Source: JAKFYM01 sp964416595
GTDB taxonomy: Bacteria > Bdellovibrionota > UBA1018 > CAIPTA01
Reading direction: 5' to 3'
Assembly (NCBI GenBank): GCA_964416595.1
Contig: CAYQES010000010.1
Span: 12,513-76,512 of the forward strand
DNA length: 64,000 nt
The position numbers and the translations under genes are program-made. The notes beneath the pieces were generated by a model. The model did no database searches. It was not told the DNA's origin and saw only the letters and a program-made list of their open reading frames with translations. Shown here piece by piece: positions 25,706-34,397 of this stretch (within the stretch, counting starts at the first letter, position 1; every line of letters starts with the position of its first letter).

Positions 25706-25711
25706 TATACT
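25706..25711 (+). promoter_or_regulatory. -10 box for the HD-GYP-like gene
   Basis: TATACT lies 7 nt before ATG 25719. A TTGCAC occurs at 25678-25683, but the 22-bp gap is too long for a standard pair. The nearby AT-rich tract from 25550 to 25700 may hold other promoter elements. Confidence 0.4.
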
Positions 25712-25718
25712 TAGGGTG

Positions 25719-27065
25719 ATGGATATTCTGCTCATTCACTCTAAAGCTGAAATCCGGGAACTGGTATCGTTTCCCCTGGAAGGGGCCCTTTCTGCCATTA
25801 CCCACGGGGTTCCAGGCGGTAAAGAGGCGCAAGAACTCATCGCAGCCAAAAAGCTTGTGACACCCGTAATCGTGGCGGAAAACTCTCCCGATAACCTGCA
25901 ATTCCTTAACGCTTTCAAACAAGACTCCAAACTCATCCTTTGCGCTGACGCCAAACCCGCCACAGCACCTCCAGCCATGGAGGGTATACAGTTTTTAGGC
26001 TATGCTCTTTACGCTAACCTGGTAAACGATCTCATTCAGTTGTTGAAGCCTAGTGCTCCCGCCGCGGCCCCAGCGCCCGAGGGCGAAGCGAAAATTGAGG
26101 ATAAATACTGCCGCATCAATACGGCCCTTCTCTTAAAAGTGAACCCCCTGGCGGCTGATATCTATATCCGTTTGTCGCCCACCCATTATGTAAAACTTTT
26201 TCAGAAAAACGATGAATTCGATGTGAACGATCTCCAGCGCTACCGGGATAAAAAAAAGGTGGATTACCTTTACCTGTTAAAAGAAGACTCGCCCCAGCTG
26301 ATGACCAAACTTCTTGAAGAGCTGGAAAAAATGCTTTCGGCCAATCCACCACCCTCGCCGCAAACAGCTACGGAAACCGTGGAAAATATGGTGGATACCA
26401 TCCACGAATTGATCGATAAAATTGGTGTTACCGAAGAAGTGCAAAAAGCCGTGAGCAATAGCGTAAAAGTTACCTTGAAAGCCATGGGCGACTTCCCCCA
26501 GCTTTCCGAGATTATGAAGATCGTGAATGATCCTAACGGCAAATACATTGGCCGCCATACCATGCTGCTCACCAATATCGCGTGCTCTATGGCGGTGTGC
26601 ATGGATTGGTATTCGGAATCCACTTTCGAAAAACTCACCATGGCAGCCTTCCTACACGATTCCGCCTTGCGTGATCATGATCTGTGCGCCGTAAAAGATC
26701 TTACAGAATTTGAAAAAGTCTATAAGGGAAAATTCAATCTAAGCCAAATCCAGGCGTATAAAGCTCACCCAGAAAAGGCCGTATTGTTGCTTGGTCACTT
26801 CAAGGAAGTTCCCGCAGAAGTGGATAAAATCATCCTTCAGCACCACGAGCACCCCATGGGATCAGGTTTCCCCGCCCAGCTTTCCAGTAACTATATTACG
26901 CCCCTCTCGAGCTTATTTATTGTTTCCCACGATCTAACGGATTATATCCTCGACAGGCAGGGAAAATTCGATATCGATGAATTCCTGCAAGCCTTTGACA
27001 AAAAATATGCCTCTGGAAACTTTAAAAAGATTGCCAAGCAGCTCTCAGAAGTAGAATTATTCTAG
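25719..27065 (+). CDS. HD-GYP-like domain protein with an N-terminal receiver-like region
   Basis: 448 residues. Residues 1-110 alternate strand and helix like a response-regulator receiver but lack the usual phosphorylation aspartate pattern. From about residue 220 on lies an HD domain: RH (280), HD in AAFLHDSAL (312-313), a further H in AYKAHPEKA, and HHEHPMGSGFP (375-385), which replaces the canonical HHExxDGxGYP. The metal ligands look kept but the GYP loop is altered to GFP and the aspartate to methionine. A c-di-GMP phosphodiesterase or a related HDOD-like signalling role is likely. ATG 25719 is used; GTG 25716 is also possible. Confidence 0.75.
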   Translation: MDILLIHSKAEIRELVSFPLEGALSAITHGVPGGKEAQELIAAKKLVTPVIVAENSPDNLQFLNAFKQDSKLILCADAKPATAPPAMEGIQFLGYALYANLVNDLIQLLKPSAPAAAPAPEGEAKIEDKYCRINTALLLKVNPLAADIYIRLSPTHYVKLFQKNDEFDVNDLQRYRDKKKVDYLYLLKEDSPQLMTKLLEELEKMLSANPPPSPQTATETVENMVDTIHELIDKIGVTEEVQKAVSNSVKVTLKAMGDFPQLSEIMKIVNDPNGKYIGRHTMLLTNIACSMAVCMDWYSESTFEKLTMAAFLHDSALRDHDLCAVKDLTEFEKVYKGKFNLSQIQAYKAHPEKAVLLLGHFKEVPAEVDKIILQHHEHPMGSGFPAQLSSNYITPLSSLFIVSHDLTDYILDRQGKFDIDEFLQAFDKKYASGNFKKIAKQLSEVELF

Positions 27066-27072
27066 CGCACCC

Positions 27073-28440
27073 ATGATCCATAAACCTTTTGCTCGGCTCT
27101 GGCTCACCACACTCCTCGCCTTTGTGCTTGTTCTATTGGCACTGCCGCCCTTTTACGGCTTCATGGATGACCTCACCAATCTACAAACCGCAAAAGATAT
27201 GACAGAGCGGGGAGCGCTCAATTACCTAAAAGATTGGCTGCCCTATGATTATGCCGCCAGCGGTCGCATCCGGCCTTTTTTGCCATTCATGGCCTGGGGA
27301 ATTTATACACCAGCCCTAGGCTCTCCCCTTGGGTTGCATCTTTGGAACGGTTTTCTCACTTTGGGAACACTAGGACTCTTGGCTTTAGGTTTTGCTCGGC
27401 TGTGGCGCCTAGTGTACGGCGAAAAAGAAGACATCAGCGCCATCTTCTTCGCTTTGATGCTGCTCTTTCCTTGGACTCACCTTGTGGTGATCTTGCCCGC
27501 CATGCAAGAGAAAATGATTTTGCTGGCAGCAGCCCTTACCCTCTTGGCTTTTACGTCTCCCGCCGTAATTTCTTGGCCAGTATGGATACGCATGCCCTCG
27601 CTCATTTTCCTCTTGGCTTGCGGAACTTTTGTGCGGGAACAATATATTTTATTTTATCCGGCCTTTTTTGCGGCCAGCTGGTGCCAAGATAAAAAACCTT
27701 TCCGTTGGGAAACTTGGCTTTATTTCTGCGCCATGCTGGGTTTGATTGTGCTTGTCTGGTGGCTCGGCCGCGGCAACCCCTACAAAAGTAGGTACGGGCT
27801 TGAGGCCGCTTTTGTTACTCTGCAAAACTCCCGCTCCCTCTGGCTTTTTCTAGCGTTAGCTTTAACTAGTTTTGTGTGCCTATTTTCCAAAAAAGATTTT
27901 CTCGCCCGCACCTTTCCCGCCACTTCGCTCCTAGGGTTTTTACTGCTAATGATCCCTTGGGGCCTTGGCGGTTATTTAAATAGCATAGCCGCTCCCCTAT
28001 TTGCGGCGGCAGTGTTAGCTATTTTTTCTGGTTTCTTGAAACGAAAACCCTTCATTGTTTTTGCTGCAGGATTATTACTTTTTACTGGTGAAATTATTTT
28101 GGATGCATCCGTAAAGCGAGATTTACGCTTGGCCCTTGAAAGCCAAGAGTTAAAAGTCCTCGCCCAAACGCACACTCTCTATGCTCCTTGTGATGAAGGT
28201 TCCGGTTACATCAAACGTTACGCTAAAGAATATTTTGGCTATGAATTAGACGTAAAAGTGCCACCTGCCCTGGCGGATTTACGCGCACAACACTCGGGTC
28301 CCACCTATTGGTTTGTGGGCAAGCACTTAAGTTGCTGGCCAGGAAGTTTTGATCCAGAAGCCTTAGTGAAGAGCGGCGAAGCCAAAGTGCTGTGGCAAGG
28401 TTCCCACGCCTGGAGCCACCGAATTTTAGAAATCCATTAA
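27073..28440 (+). CDS. Polytopic membrane protein with GT-C-like architecture
   Basis: 455 residues with nine to eleven membrane segments and a C-terminal soluble tail of about 100 residues (from about VKRDLRLALESQEL). The first loop holds FMDDLTN, resembling the acidic DD/DE motif in the first periplasmic loop of GT-C glycosyltransferases, and ASGRIRPFLPF follows. I assign only a tentative lipid-linked sugar transferase role. The start lies 7 bp behind the HD-GYP-like stop, so the two may be in one operon. Confidence 0.6.
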   Translation: MIHKPFARLWLTTLLAFVLVLLALPPFYGFMDDLTNLQTAKDMTERGALNYLKDWLPYDYAASGRIRPFLPFMAWGIYTPALGSPLGLHLWNGFLTLGTLGLLALGFARLWRLVYGEKEDISAIFFALMLLFPWTHLVVILPAMQEKMILLAAALTLLAFTSPAVISWPVWIRMPSLIFLLACGTFVREQYILFYPAFFAASWCQDKKPFRWETWLYFCAMLGLIVLVWWLGRGNPYKSRYGLEAAFVTLQNSRSLWLFLALALTSFVCLFSKKDFLARTFPATSLLGFLLLMIPWGLGGYLNSIAAPLFAAAVLAIFSGFLKRKPFIVFAAGLLLFTGEIILDASVKRDLRLALESQELKVLAQTHTLYAPCDEGSGYIKRYAKEYFGYELDVKVPPALADLRAQHSGPTYWFVGKHLSCWPGSFDPEALVKSGEAKVLWQGSHAWSHRILEIH

Positions 28441-28480
28441 ACCCCGGCATAGCTGGTATATTTAATGCAATTTCTTAAAC

Positions 28481-28690
28481 ATGAACTTACCAGATCCACT
28501 TACAATAGGCTTAGGTTTAGGAGCGCTTCTCTTTCTAACCGCCGTGGCCTATAGAAGGAAAAAGCCACCGGAAGAAAGTTTCGGCCCCCACGAACTCTAC
28601 CCTAAAGATAGCGGCGAGCATGGTGGCCTCTATGGCCATCACTCCAAGCACCTCTATCCAGAAGCCTCAGACCATAAAATCGCCAGCTAA
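28481..28690 (+). CDS. Small single-span membrane protein
   Basis: 69 residues: one membrane segment (about 8-24, TIGLGLGALLFLTAVAY) then a RRKK stop-transfer and a histidine-rich tail (GHHSKHLYPEASDHK). No Shine-Dalgarno is visible, but a TATATT box lies 17 nt before the ATG. Small and unrecognised, so moderate confidence that it is a real gene. Confidence 0.5.
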   Translation: MNLPDPLTIGLGLGALLFLTAVAYRRKKPPEESFGPHELYPKDSGEHGGLYGHHSKHLYPEASDHKIAS

Positions 28691-28836
28691 TTTCTTAGAA
28701 CGCGTAAAAATGCCTCATGCCTAGGAGTGATTAGTGGATTTTTCCCCCAAACATACCCTCTAATCGAAAGTTTTTTGCTTTTACTATTGGTCTAAGTCTT
28801 GCTCATAAGCCGGCGAGTTTTTGGGGAAAGGAAAGT

Positions 28837-29196
28837 ATGGCCTGCAATGGAGTTCTCGTAGTTGAAGATGAAAAAGATATCCGCGATTGCCTACAAGAGG
28901 TTTTAGAAAGGGAAGGTTACCAAGTGGCTACCGCCGCTAATGGCAAGGAAGGCATGGAACTTCTGCCTAAGGTGGACCCTTGTGTGATCCTCCTAGATTT
29001 GATGATGCCCGTGATGAACGGCTGGGAATTTGCGGAGAAAATCGACAAGAATAAAGAATTATCCGAGGCGGCATTAGTAGTAGTATCCGCTGGTGGGGAA
29101 CACACTTTCGATATCAAAGCGAAAAAAATTCTCAGAAAACCTGTGGATCTAGATGTGCTACTAGCCACAGTGAAAAAATACTGTCAAGAACATTAA
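28837..29196 (+). CDS. CheY-like single-domain response regulator
   Basis: 119 residues, a receiver domain only. Acidic pair E10/D11, phospho-acceptor D54 in LLDLMMP, S84 in VVVSAG and K101 in LRKPVD complete the active site. Without an output domain it probably acts by protein contact or in a phosphorelay. GGGAAAGGAAAGT precedes the ATG. No kinase gene adjoins; the nearest is the orphan kinase at 49993-51171. Confidence 0.9.
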   Translation: MACNGVLVVEDEKDIRDCLQEVLEREGYQVATAANGKEGMELLPKVDPCVILLDLMMPVMNGWEFAEKIDKNKELSEAALVVVSAGGEHTFDIKAKKILRKPVDLDVLLATVKKYCQEH

Positions 29197-29879
29197 TTCA
29201 GCCGATAGACCTCAAAATAATTGCCCCATATATCCCGCTCGTGGAACTTTGCGCGCGCGCGCAATTTCTTTAAAGAAGGGATCTGGCGTAAAGCATTATT
29301 TTTGTACACAAGCGTGATCGGCTTGGATGCATAAAAGTTTTGTAAGCGATCCAAAAACGGCCGAAACACTTCTTCGGAAAAAGGATCATTCATCAGAAAA
29401 AATCCGTCGTTGGGGTGAAAGGCGAATTCAAGCGCGTCCCCATGCTCCAGCTGAAATTCCGTTTGTGGATACTGAGTGCGAAAACGCTGAATATTACCTT
29501 TGGCAATTTCACAAAGCTCCCCCACAAGCTCCACGCCCCGGGCTTTACGAAATCCATATTCCGCTGCCAAAATCATGCCCTTCCCGGCGCCGGCACCAAT
29601 ATCCACAAAATGCTGTTCTTTGTCTGGTTTAAGCTCTGCGAGCAATTGGCGGAAAGGAACTGAACGAATCGGTTGGTAGTAGTTAGCGTATTTACCGCTA
29701 GGGCCTTTTTCGGTTTTTTTGGGATCCAGAAAAGTATCCGAGATCAATCCTAGGCGTTTATCTTCTCGTTCGTCTTTCAGGGCCACCCAGATTAGGATAA
29801 AGGCGGTTCCGAGGCCTCGGATGCGAATCGCATCGTAAATAGAAATCCAAATAATCTTGAGGCGCTCAAAGGTGTGCAT
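29193..29879 (-). CDS. Class I SAM-dependent methyltransferase
   Basis: 228 residues. The first 40 are hydrophobic and basic (IIWISIYDAIRIRGLGTAFILIWVALK), suggesting membrane association. FVDIGAGAGKGMILAAEY is SAM motif I and RARGVE is motif II. NDPFSEEVF occupies the place of motif IV. The substrate is unknown. It starts 6 bp behind the radical SAM stop and converges on the receiver gene with a 4-bp overlap. Confidence 0.75.
   Translation of the reverse strand: MHTFERLKIIWISIYDAIRIRGLGTAFILIWVALKDEREDKRLGLISDTFLDPKKTEKGPSGKYANYYQPIRSVPFRQLLAELKPDKEQHFVDIGAGAGKGMILAAEYGFRKARGVELVGELCEIAKGNIQRFRTQYPQTEFQLEHGDALEFAFHPNDGFFLMNDPFSEEVFRPFLDRLQNFYASKPITLVYKNNALRQIPSLKKLRARAKFHERDIWGNYFEVYRLN
29249..29264. 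repeat. (GC)6 dinucleotide tract in a perfect 16-bp palindrome
   Basis: TTGCGCGCGCGCGCAA lies inside the methyltransferase gene and codes LRARAK on the opposite strand. Such tracts can slip during replication and can form Z-DNA. Confidence 0.6.
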
Positions 29880-29885
29880 GGTTTC

Positions 29886-31013
29886 TTAAGCGAAGGGCAC
29901 ACGCTTAAACAATAGATTCACTTCCGACTGGCAATTCCAATAACAATCCCGGCACTCTTTGGCCTGCTGGCGCATGGGCTTGATGCCTTCTCCGTTCCAA
30001 TATTCTTTTAGCGGAGACTTGCGAATATTGCCGTAGCTCTTGCGGTTCTCAAAATGCGGAAAACACGCAAAATAATCCCCGAAACCATCGATCGTTAAAG
30101 AAGCGTGGCCCGCAACACAAGGAGCGGGAAAAGGTTTGCCCATAAAAAAATCTTTTAAGAGGCGAAAATAGGCTTCCGAGTTTGTTTGCAAGTTGGAGCT
30201 GCGTTTTTTGGCGATCAAGAAATCGATGAGATCGTCGAGCTTTTTGTGGGCCTTCACTGGATCTGGATCCAAGTTTTGTAATAGTTCAGGGTGCTCTAAC
30301 ACATCCACTTGGTGCACGGGATTGAAAGTAACTTGCCGAACGCCTAAATCTTCGGCGATTTGGAAAATGGACGGAATATCCGCAAAATTTCCTTCATGCA
30401 CCACGGAGTTAATAGAAATATTGATGGTTTTTTTCTGCGCTTTTGCAGCCTCTTGGAGATACTTAATTCCATTCACCAAGCGCTCATAGGCCCCGGGCCG
30501 GCCCACCACCGCATCATGCACTTCTGGATTGGAACCGTGGAGAGAAAGTGTAATTCCGTCCAAGCCCGCTTCCACCAAATCCTTGGCCATGGTTTCCGAA
30601 AGGTACCAACCACTGCTGGTGATATGGCTCACTAGCTTCGCTTGCTGGATCGCGCGGATAAAAGTGCGGATATGGGGGTGCGTGAGTGGCTCACCACCTG
30701 TGATGGTTACGGATCCCGAGCCGATTTCCTTGGCTTGCCGAATCAGACCCAAAATATCCTCTTGGCTGAGCACGGCCTTTTGCGGATCATTCCGGAATTC
30801 CCGATCCCGTTCGGGCAAATTGCAAAAACCACACTTCAAATTGCAGGCGTAGGTGAGGGCGAGGTTCACGCTGAGCGGAGCCGCAATCGGCATCTGCAGG
30901 GCGTGGCCGGCTTTTACGAGGAGAAAATTTCGGCCATAGGCGAAGATTTTTTTCACGCCAAATTTTTTGGCGCCCTGGATGGCGTAATTTAGGTAAGGCA
31001 GGCGTTTAGGCAT
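29886..31013 (-). CDS. Radical SAM protein with SPASM-like C-terminus
   Basis: 375 residues. The cluster motif YACNLKCGFCNLP (CxxxCxxC) binds the [4Fe-4S] and SAM, followed by SVTITGGEPLTHP and the strand-loop pattern of a TIM barrel. C-terminal cysteines in CFPHF and CRDCYWNCQSE form a SPASM/twitch-like auxiliary cluster site. Relatives modify peptides or make cofactors and lipids (for example hopanoid HpnH-type enzymes have a similar layout). It is paired with the methyltransferase behind it. TTTAAT lies 6 nt before the ATG. Confidence 0.85.
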   Translation of the reverse strand: MPKRLPYLNYAIQGAKKFGVKKIFAYGRNFLLVKAGHALQMPIAAPLSVNLALTYACNLKCGFCNLPERDREFRNDPQKAVLSQEDILGLIRQAKEIGSGSVTITGGEPLTHPHIRTFIRAIQQAKLVSHITSSGWYLSETMAKDLVEAGLDGITLSLHGSNPEVHDAVVGRPGAYERLVNGIKYLQEAAKAQKKTINISINSVVHEGNFADIPSIFQIAEDLGVRQVTFNPVHQVDVLEHPELLQNLDPDPVKAHKKLDDLIDFLIAKKRSSNLQTNSEAYFRLLKDFFMGKPFPAPCVAGHASLTIDGFGDYFACFPHFENRKSYGNIRKSPLKEYWNGEGIKPMRQQAKECRDCYWNCQSEVNLLFKRVPFA

Positions 31014-31102
31014 CTTAAGATTAAAGTATTACAGAGAAAGGGATTTAGTAAAGGCGGGTAGTAACATAGGCATGCAACGTAGTGGGCGCACCAAGTAGAA
31101 GC

Positions 31103-31131
31103 TTGCCCAAACCCCCACTCCCGATTATCTT
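31103..31131 (+). promoter_or_regulatory. Sigma-70-type promoter of the 31141 gene
   Basis: TTGCCC (31103-31108), a 17-bp spacer and TATCTT (31126-31131) precede ATG 31141 by 9 nt, leaving almost no leader. Confidence 0.45.
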
Positions 31132-31140
31132 CTGCCACCC

Positions 31141-31785
31141 ATGAGCCCCAAAAAAATCCTCGCCGCCCTCGCCCTCTGCCTTGCCCTAGCAGGAGCCGCT
31201 TTTCTCTGGCGCAGCAAGCTCAACCCACAAAACCAAGATTCCCCCGCGAACACCGCAACCACCAACACAACCACCCCCGCCGCCCCCGCTGGCCGGCCCA
31301 CCGCTGCTCCTCCGCCCCCGGGCGTGAGCGCTAGCTTTGTTACCTTCCTGCTTGCGGAAGCCCCTCTGCTGGAGAAAAAAACCGATGCGGAGGAAGCGCA
31401 AAAGCGCATGGAGCAACAGGCCCAAATCATGAGTGAGGCGGATCTTAATTTTGCCAAAGATGTGGCGCTCTCGGATAAAAGCTCCGCCGCCGAACGCATC
31501 ATCGCTGTTTATTTACTCAGCCTCGCGGGGCCTAGGGCGTACAAAATTCTTTTGGAGCATGCCTCCGCCCCCTTCACCGCGCCCCCCAACCCTGAGCCCC
31601 ATTCGGCGGATGAAATAAAAAATTCCCAGGAAAAAGCCCTACGAGCCATTGCTATAGATGCTCTTTTGGAACAGGCCACTACCCAAGAAAAGCGGGATGA
31701 TCTCAGTAAGTTAGCTACAGAAACCCGTGAACCTTGGCTGCGCAGCTATATAGAAAAAGGCTTGAAAGCCCTGTCGCCACTGTAA
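31141..31785 (+). CDS. Membrane-anchored protein with alanine/proline linker, unknown function
   Basis: 214 residues. One N-terminal membrane segment (ILAALALCLALAGAAFLW) is followed by a low-complexity linker rich in T, A and P (about 30-65), then an all-helical domain (70-214) with HEAT-like paired helices. The layout suits a periplasmic protein tethered to the inner membrane. Not recognised. A 10-bp direct repeat (TGTAAGAATC, TGTAAGAATT) covers the stop codon. Confidence 0.65.
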   Translation: MSPKKILAALALCLALAGAAFLWRSKLNPQNQDSPANTATTNTTTPAAPAGRPTAAPPPPGVSASFVTFLLAEAPLLEKKTDAEEAQKRMEQQAQIMSEADLNFAKDVALSDKSSAAERIIAVYLLSLAGPRAYKILLEHASAPFTAPPNPEPHSADEIKNSQEKALRAIAIDALLEQATTQEKRDDLSKLATETREPWLRSYIEKGLKALSPL

Positions 31786-31826
31786 GAATCTGTAAGAATT
31801 TACTCGCTTTCGTTAGCAGAAATTTC

Positions 31827-31846
31827 ATGACCCTCCATGGTCATAT
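31827..31846 (+). repeat. Short hairpin before the 31872 gene
   Basis: ATGACC and GGTCAT form a perfect stem around CTCCAT, about 25 nt before the start codon of the next gene. It could weakly affect translation; no terminator T-run follows. Confidence 0.3.
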
Positions 31847-31871
31847 CTTCCACCTTCTTGGAGGGGGGATT

Positions 31872-33224
31872 ATGAAATTATTTCTATCTATTTTTTTAGT
31901 TCTTTTCACACAAACCACACAAGCAGCCACAGAGTGTATTTCCAAAGTAGAGATGCAGGAGATCACGCAACACTTCACCCAGTTTAGGGATTTAGCCAAT
32001 CAGGACTATTGCTACGATGGTTCCGAAACCTCCCACCTCTTGGCAGGCCTCATGTTCATGCGTAAAACCCAATTTGCCAATCCCATGGATCCCTCGAAGG
32101 ATGAGTTCTTCTCCGGAAAATTCGCCAATGAGTGGTACAATTATTTCATCGGGCGCATTGAGGATTTCGAAGTAGATCCTAACTGCCCAAAAGGCGCTCT
32201 GGCTTATGTATACGCTTACGGTGGTCGCACCATGTTTGCTTGCACCGCGATGCTCACGGATAGCTACACAGCCTTGGATCGCGCCAGCGTGTTCATGCAT
32301 GAAGCCCGTCACATCGATGGCTACCCCCACATCACTTGCAGCAAGGGCGCAAGAGCCGGCCTCCGTGGCGCATGCGATAGACGCATCTCCGATGGCGGAT
32401 CCTATGCAGTTACGGTGGAAACCTATGCGCAGCTAGCCCGCTACGCCACTGATATTCACCCCGCTCTTAAAGCCTACGCCCGCACTTCCGCGGCTGTGTA
32501 TGCGGAGGAAACTTTTGAAAATCCTGCGATCATCAACCGCACCAAGCAATTCTTGGTGTTAGCTAACGACAAACGTTTCCACGCAGTAAAAACCGACGGC
32601 ACCACAAAAGCCTTGGGGAGCACTCCAGCCCTTGGAAAAATCGTGATGCGTGGTTTGCACATGATCCTCTTCCCCGAGGATAAAACCCTTCCTGCGCGTT
32701 TTGTGTTTGCCAAAGATGAAGGAGAAATTCCTCAGCAAGCGGGCAGCCAGGCCACCGAATACAATAGCCTAACTCCCGATCAACGGGCCCAATGGGTGGA
32801 TGTGCATATAGCCGCCCAGTGGAATGCTATTGTGCTCAAAGATAAGGTGCGCTTCTCTTGCGATCCAAGAGCCAACACCACCACAGAAATTTCTCTCACC
32901 GATGAAACTCCTGTGAGCCTCTTGTACTTGAATGGCTATGATCGTTCAGCGCCTCTGGTTCAAGTAATGATGGAATCAGGAAAACTTTTTGATCTCGGTT
33001 GCTCTGAGCAGAAAGCTTCTCTCAAACCATCTACTATAGTTCTCGACCAAAAATACAAGAGCGTGCATAAAGTAGGAGATTTAACCTTAGGCCTCACGCA
33101 GGATGGAAACTTGCGGGAAATCCAGGGCACGGGCACTTCTCGCCCTTACTCCTTGGGAACATTAGACGGAACAATTTCCGCCCTAGTGCCAAACCAATCC
33201 TTAGAGTTTTTCCAAGAGAACTGA
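31872..33224 (+). CDS. Exported zinc-peptidase-like protein with an HExxHxxGxxH motif
   Basis: 450 residues, signal peptide of about 18 residues (TTQA-A). HEARHIDGYPH (H143, E144, H147, G150, H153) matches the long zinc-binding consensus of metzincin-type peptidases. The surrounding sequence (FMHEARHIDG, then a serine- and cysteine-rich loop TCSKGARAGLRGACDRR) is not one I can place, and no clear Met-turn is visible. Eight or so cysteines suggest disulfides. ATG 31872 follows a strong GGAGGGGGG. A Rho-independent terminator follows at 33260. Peptidase activity is an inference. Confidence 0.7.
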   Translation: MKLFLSIFLVLFTQTTQAATECISKVEMQEITQHFTQFRDLANQDYCYDGSETSHLLAGLMFMRKTQFANPMDPSKDEFFSGKFANEWYNYFIGRIEDFEVDPNCPKGALAYVYAYGGRTMFACTAMLTDSYTALDRASVFMHEARHIDGYPHITCSKGARAGLRGACDRRISDGGSYAVTVETYAQLARYATDIHPALKAYARTSAAVYAEETFENPAIINRTKQFLVLANDKRFHAVKTDGTTKALGSTPALGKIVMRGLHMILFPEDKTLPARFVFAKDEGEIPQQAGSQATEYNSLTPDQRAQWVDVHIAAQWNAIVLKDKVRFSCDPRANTTTEISLTDETPVSLLYLNGYDRSAPLVQVMMESGKLFDLGCSEQKASLKPSTIVLDQKYKSVHKVGDLTLGLTQDGNLREIQGTGTSRPYSLGTLDGTISALVPNQSLEFFQEN

Positions 33225-34397
33225 GGTCTCTTTTTGCTCTAAGAGTAAATCCGTTTCGGGAGCCAGGTGAATCCCACCTGGCTCTTTTTTTGCGCGCTCT
33301 TTTAGATGAGCTTGCACTTGCGGGAGCAACAGCCCAAATAATTTCTTCGCTACAATCTCTATTCCCTCTTGGGAAATATGCATTGGGTCACGGAAAACCT
33401 CTTTGTTCACGCCCTTATAAATTCCAGAAAAATCAGTAAAAGAAAATTCATTCCGAAACTGGCTCACGTGAACCAATAGATCTTTTATCCTATGTACGGC
33501 GATCTCCACATTGGCGGAATCTTGCATGATACTTAACTCACTCCCCAATTTCGGCTCCTTAAAATAAACGGTTGGCTGCAAAATCGCCTGAAACTTTGCA
33601 TCTAAGCTTGCCGAAACGAGGGCCGCAAGGCGCAGATTTTGCGCATAAGCCAATCTGCGTTTACGCTCTAACTCCGCTTCCAATTCGCTTCCAGAGTTCT
33701 TATAAGTGGCTCGCAAATCTTTCGACTTTTGCTCAAAAAGATCTTGCACCAAGTTCTCCTGAAAATGATTGCGCAAAAACTGGCTATTCAAAGCCAGCAT
33801 TGGCCAGAAAGGAGTTTCCGCCGCCGTGAGTTTCATGGCAGGGTTCATTTCGTACAAAATATAGCGATGGGGATAATTGGGGCGCTCATCGAAAGAAGGA
33901 GAAATGTCGCCATAGCCCCCATAAAACACCACCATGTCTGGCTGAAAAGTAGAAGCTTCTAGAAATAAGCGCACAAGATCTTGCCGAGAAATAGAAGAAA
34001 CCGCGCCAAAATTAAAAACATGAACATTGCTCAAACCTTTTTTGTGAAAAAATCCTTCTAGCAAAAAAGAAAAGGGCGGGTTGCCGTTATACACAACGGA
34101 GCTGCCAAAAATAAAAATCCGGTATTCGTCTTTAGTTTTCGTAGCTGCTGGCAGAGGGCCCCGATACCCTAAGGCGTTCTGGCCATCCACCAAAGGTTTA
34201 CCCGCGGACATCACATACGGCCGAGGCATATGAGTAACATCGTTCACATTATCCATTATAGCGTGACTGCGGGGCAACTCCACCCAACGCGCGTACAGCT
34301 CTAGCACTGTGGCGATGGCGCCCAAGAATAACAAAAATAAAAATAGACGGCCGAGCTCGCGCTCAACTCTGGCCCACTTTTGCTTGGGCTTAGCCAT
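33201..34397 (-). CDS. Membrane-anchored SGNH/GDSL-like hydrolase
   Basis: 398 residues with one N-terminal membrane segment (about 17-33). Block I is IFGSSVVYNG (catalytic serine in GSS), block II glycine is in FNFGAVS, block III is YGGYGDIS, and block V is DPMHIS with the aspartate and histidine. This set fits periplasmic SGNH hydrolases that add or remove acyl groups on envelope polymers. The start overlaps the beta-lactamase-like stop by 1 bp (TAATG), and the end overlaps the metallopeptidase-like gene by 24 bp. Confidence 0.75.
   Translation of the reverse strand: MAKPKQKWARVERELGRLFLFLLFLGAIATVLELYARWVELPRSHAIMDNVNDVTHMPRPYVMSAGKPLVDGQNALGYRGPLPAATKTKDEYRIFIFGSSVVYNGNPPFSFLLEGFFHKKGLSNVHVFNFGAVSSISRQDLVRLFLEASTFQPDMVVFYGGYGDISPSFDERPNYPHRYILYEMNPAMKLTAAETPFWPMLALNSQFLRNHFQENLVQDLFEQKSKDLRATYKNSGSELEAELERKRRLAYAQNLRLAALVSASLDAKFQAILQPTVYFKEPKLGSELSIMQDSANVEIAVHRIKDLLVHVSQFRNEFSFTDFSGIYKGVNKEVFRDPMHISQEGIEIVAKKLFGLLLPQVQAHLKERAKKEPGGIHLAPETDLLLEQKETSVLLEKL
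33260..33291 (+). terminator. Rho-independent terminator of the 31872 gene inside the opposing CDS
   Basis: GAGCCAGGTG (33260-33269) and CACCTGGCTC (33275-33284) form a perfect 10-bp stem with a 5-nt loop, followed by seven T. It ends the + strand gene 36 bp past its stop, but lies within the C-terminal codons of the SGNH-like gene on -. Confidence 0.9.

Noticed and set aside
31781..31800. 10-bp tandem repeat over a stop codon as a mobile-element footprint
   Set aside because: Only two short copies, no flanking inverted repeats or transposase; probably local duplication.
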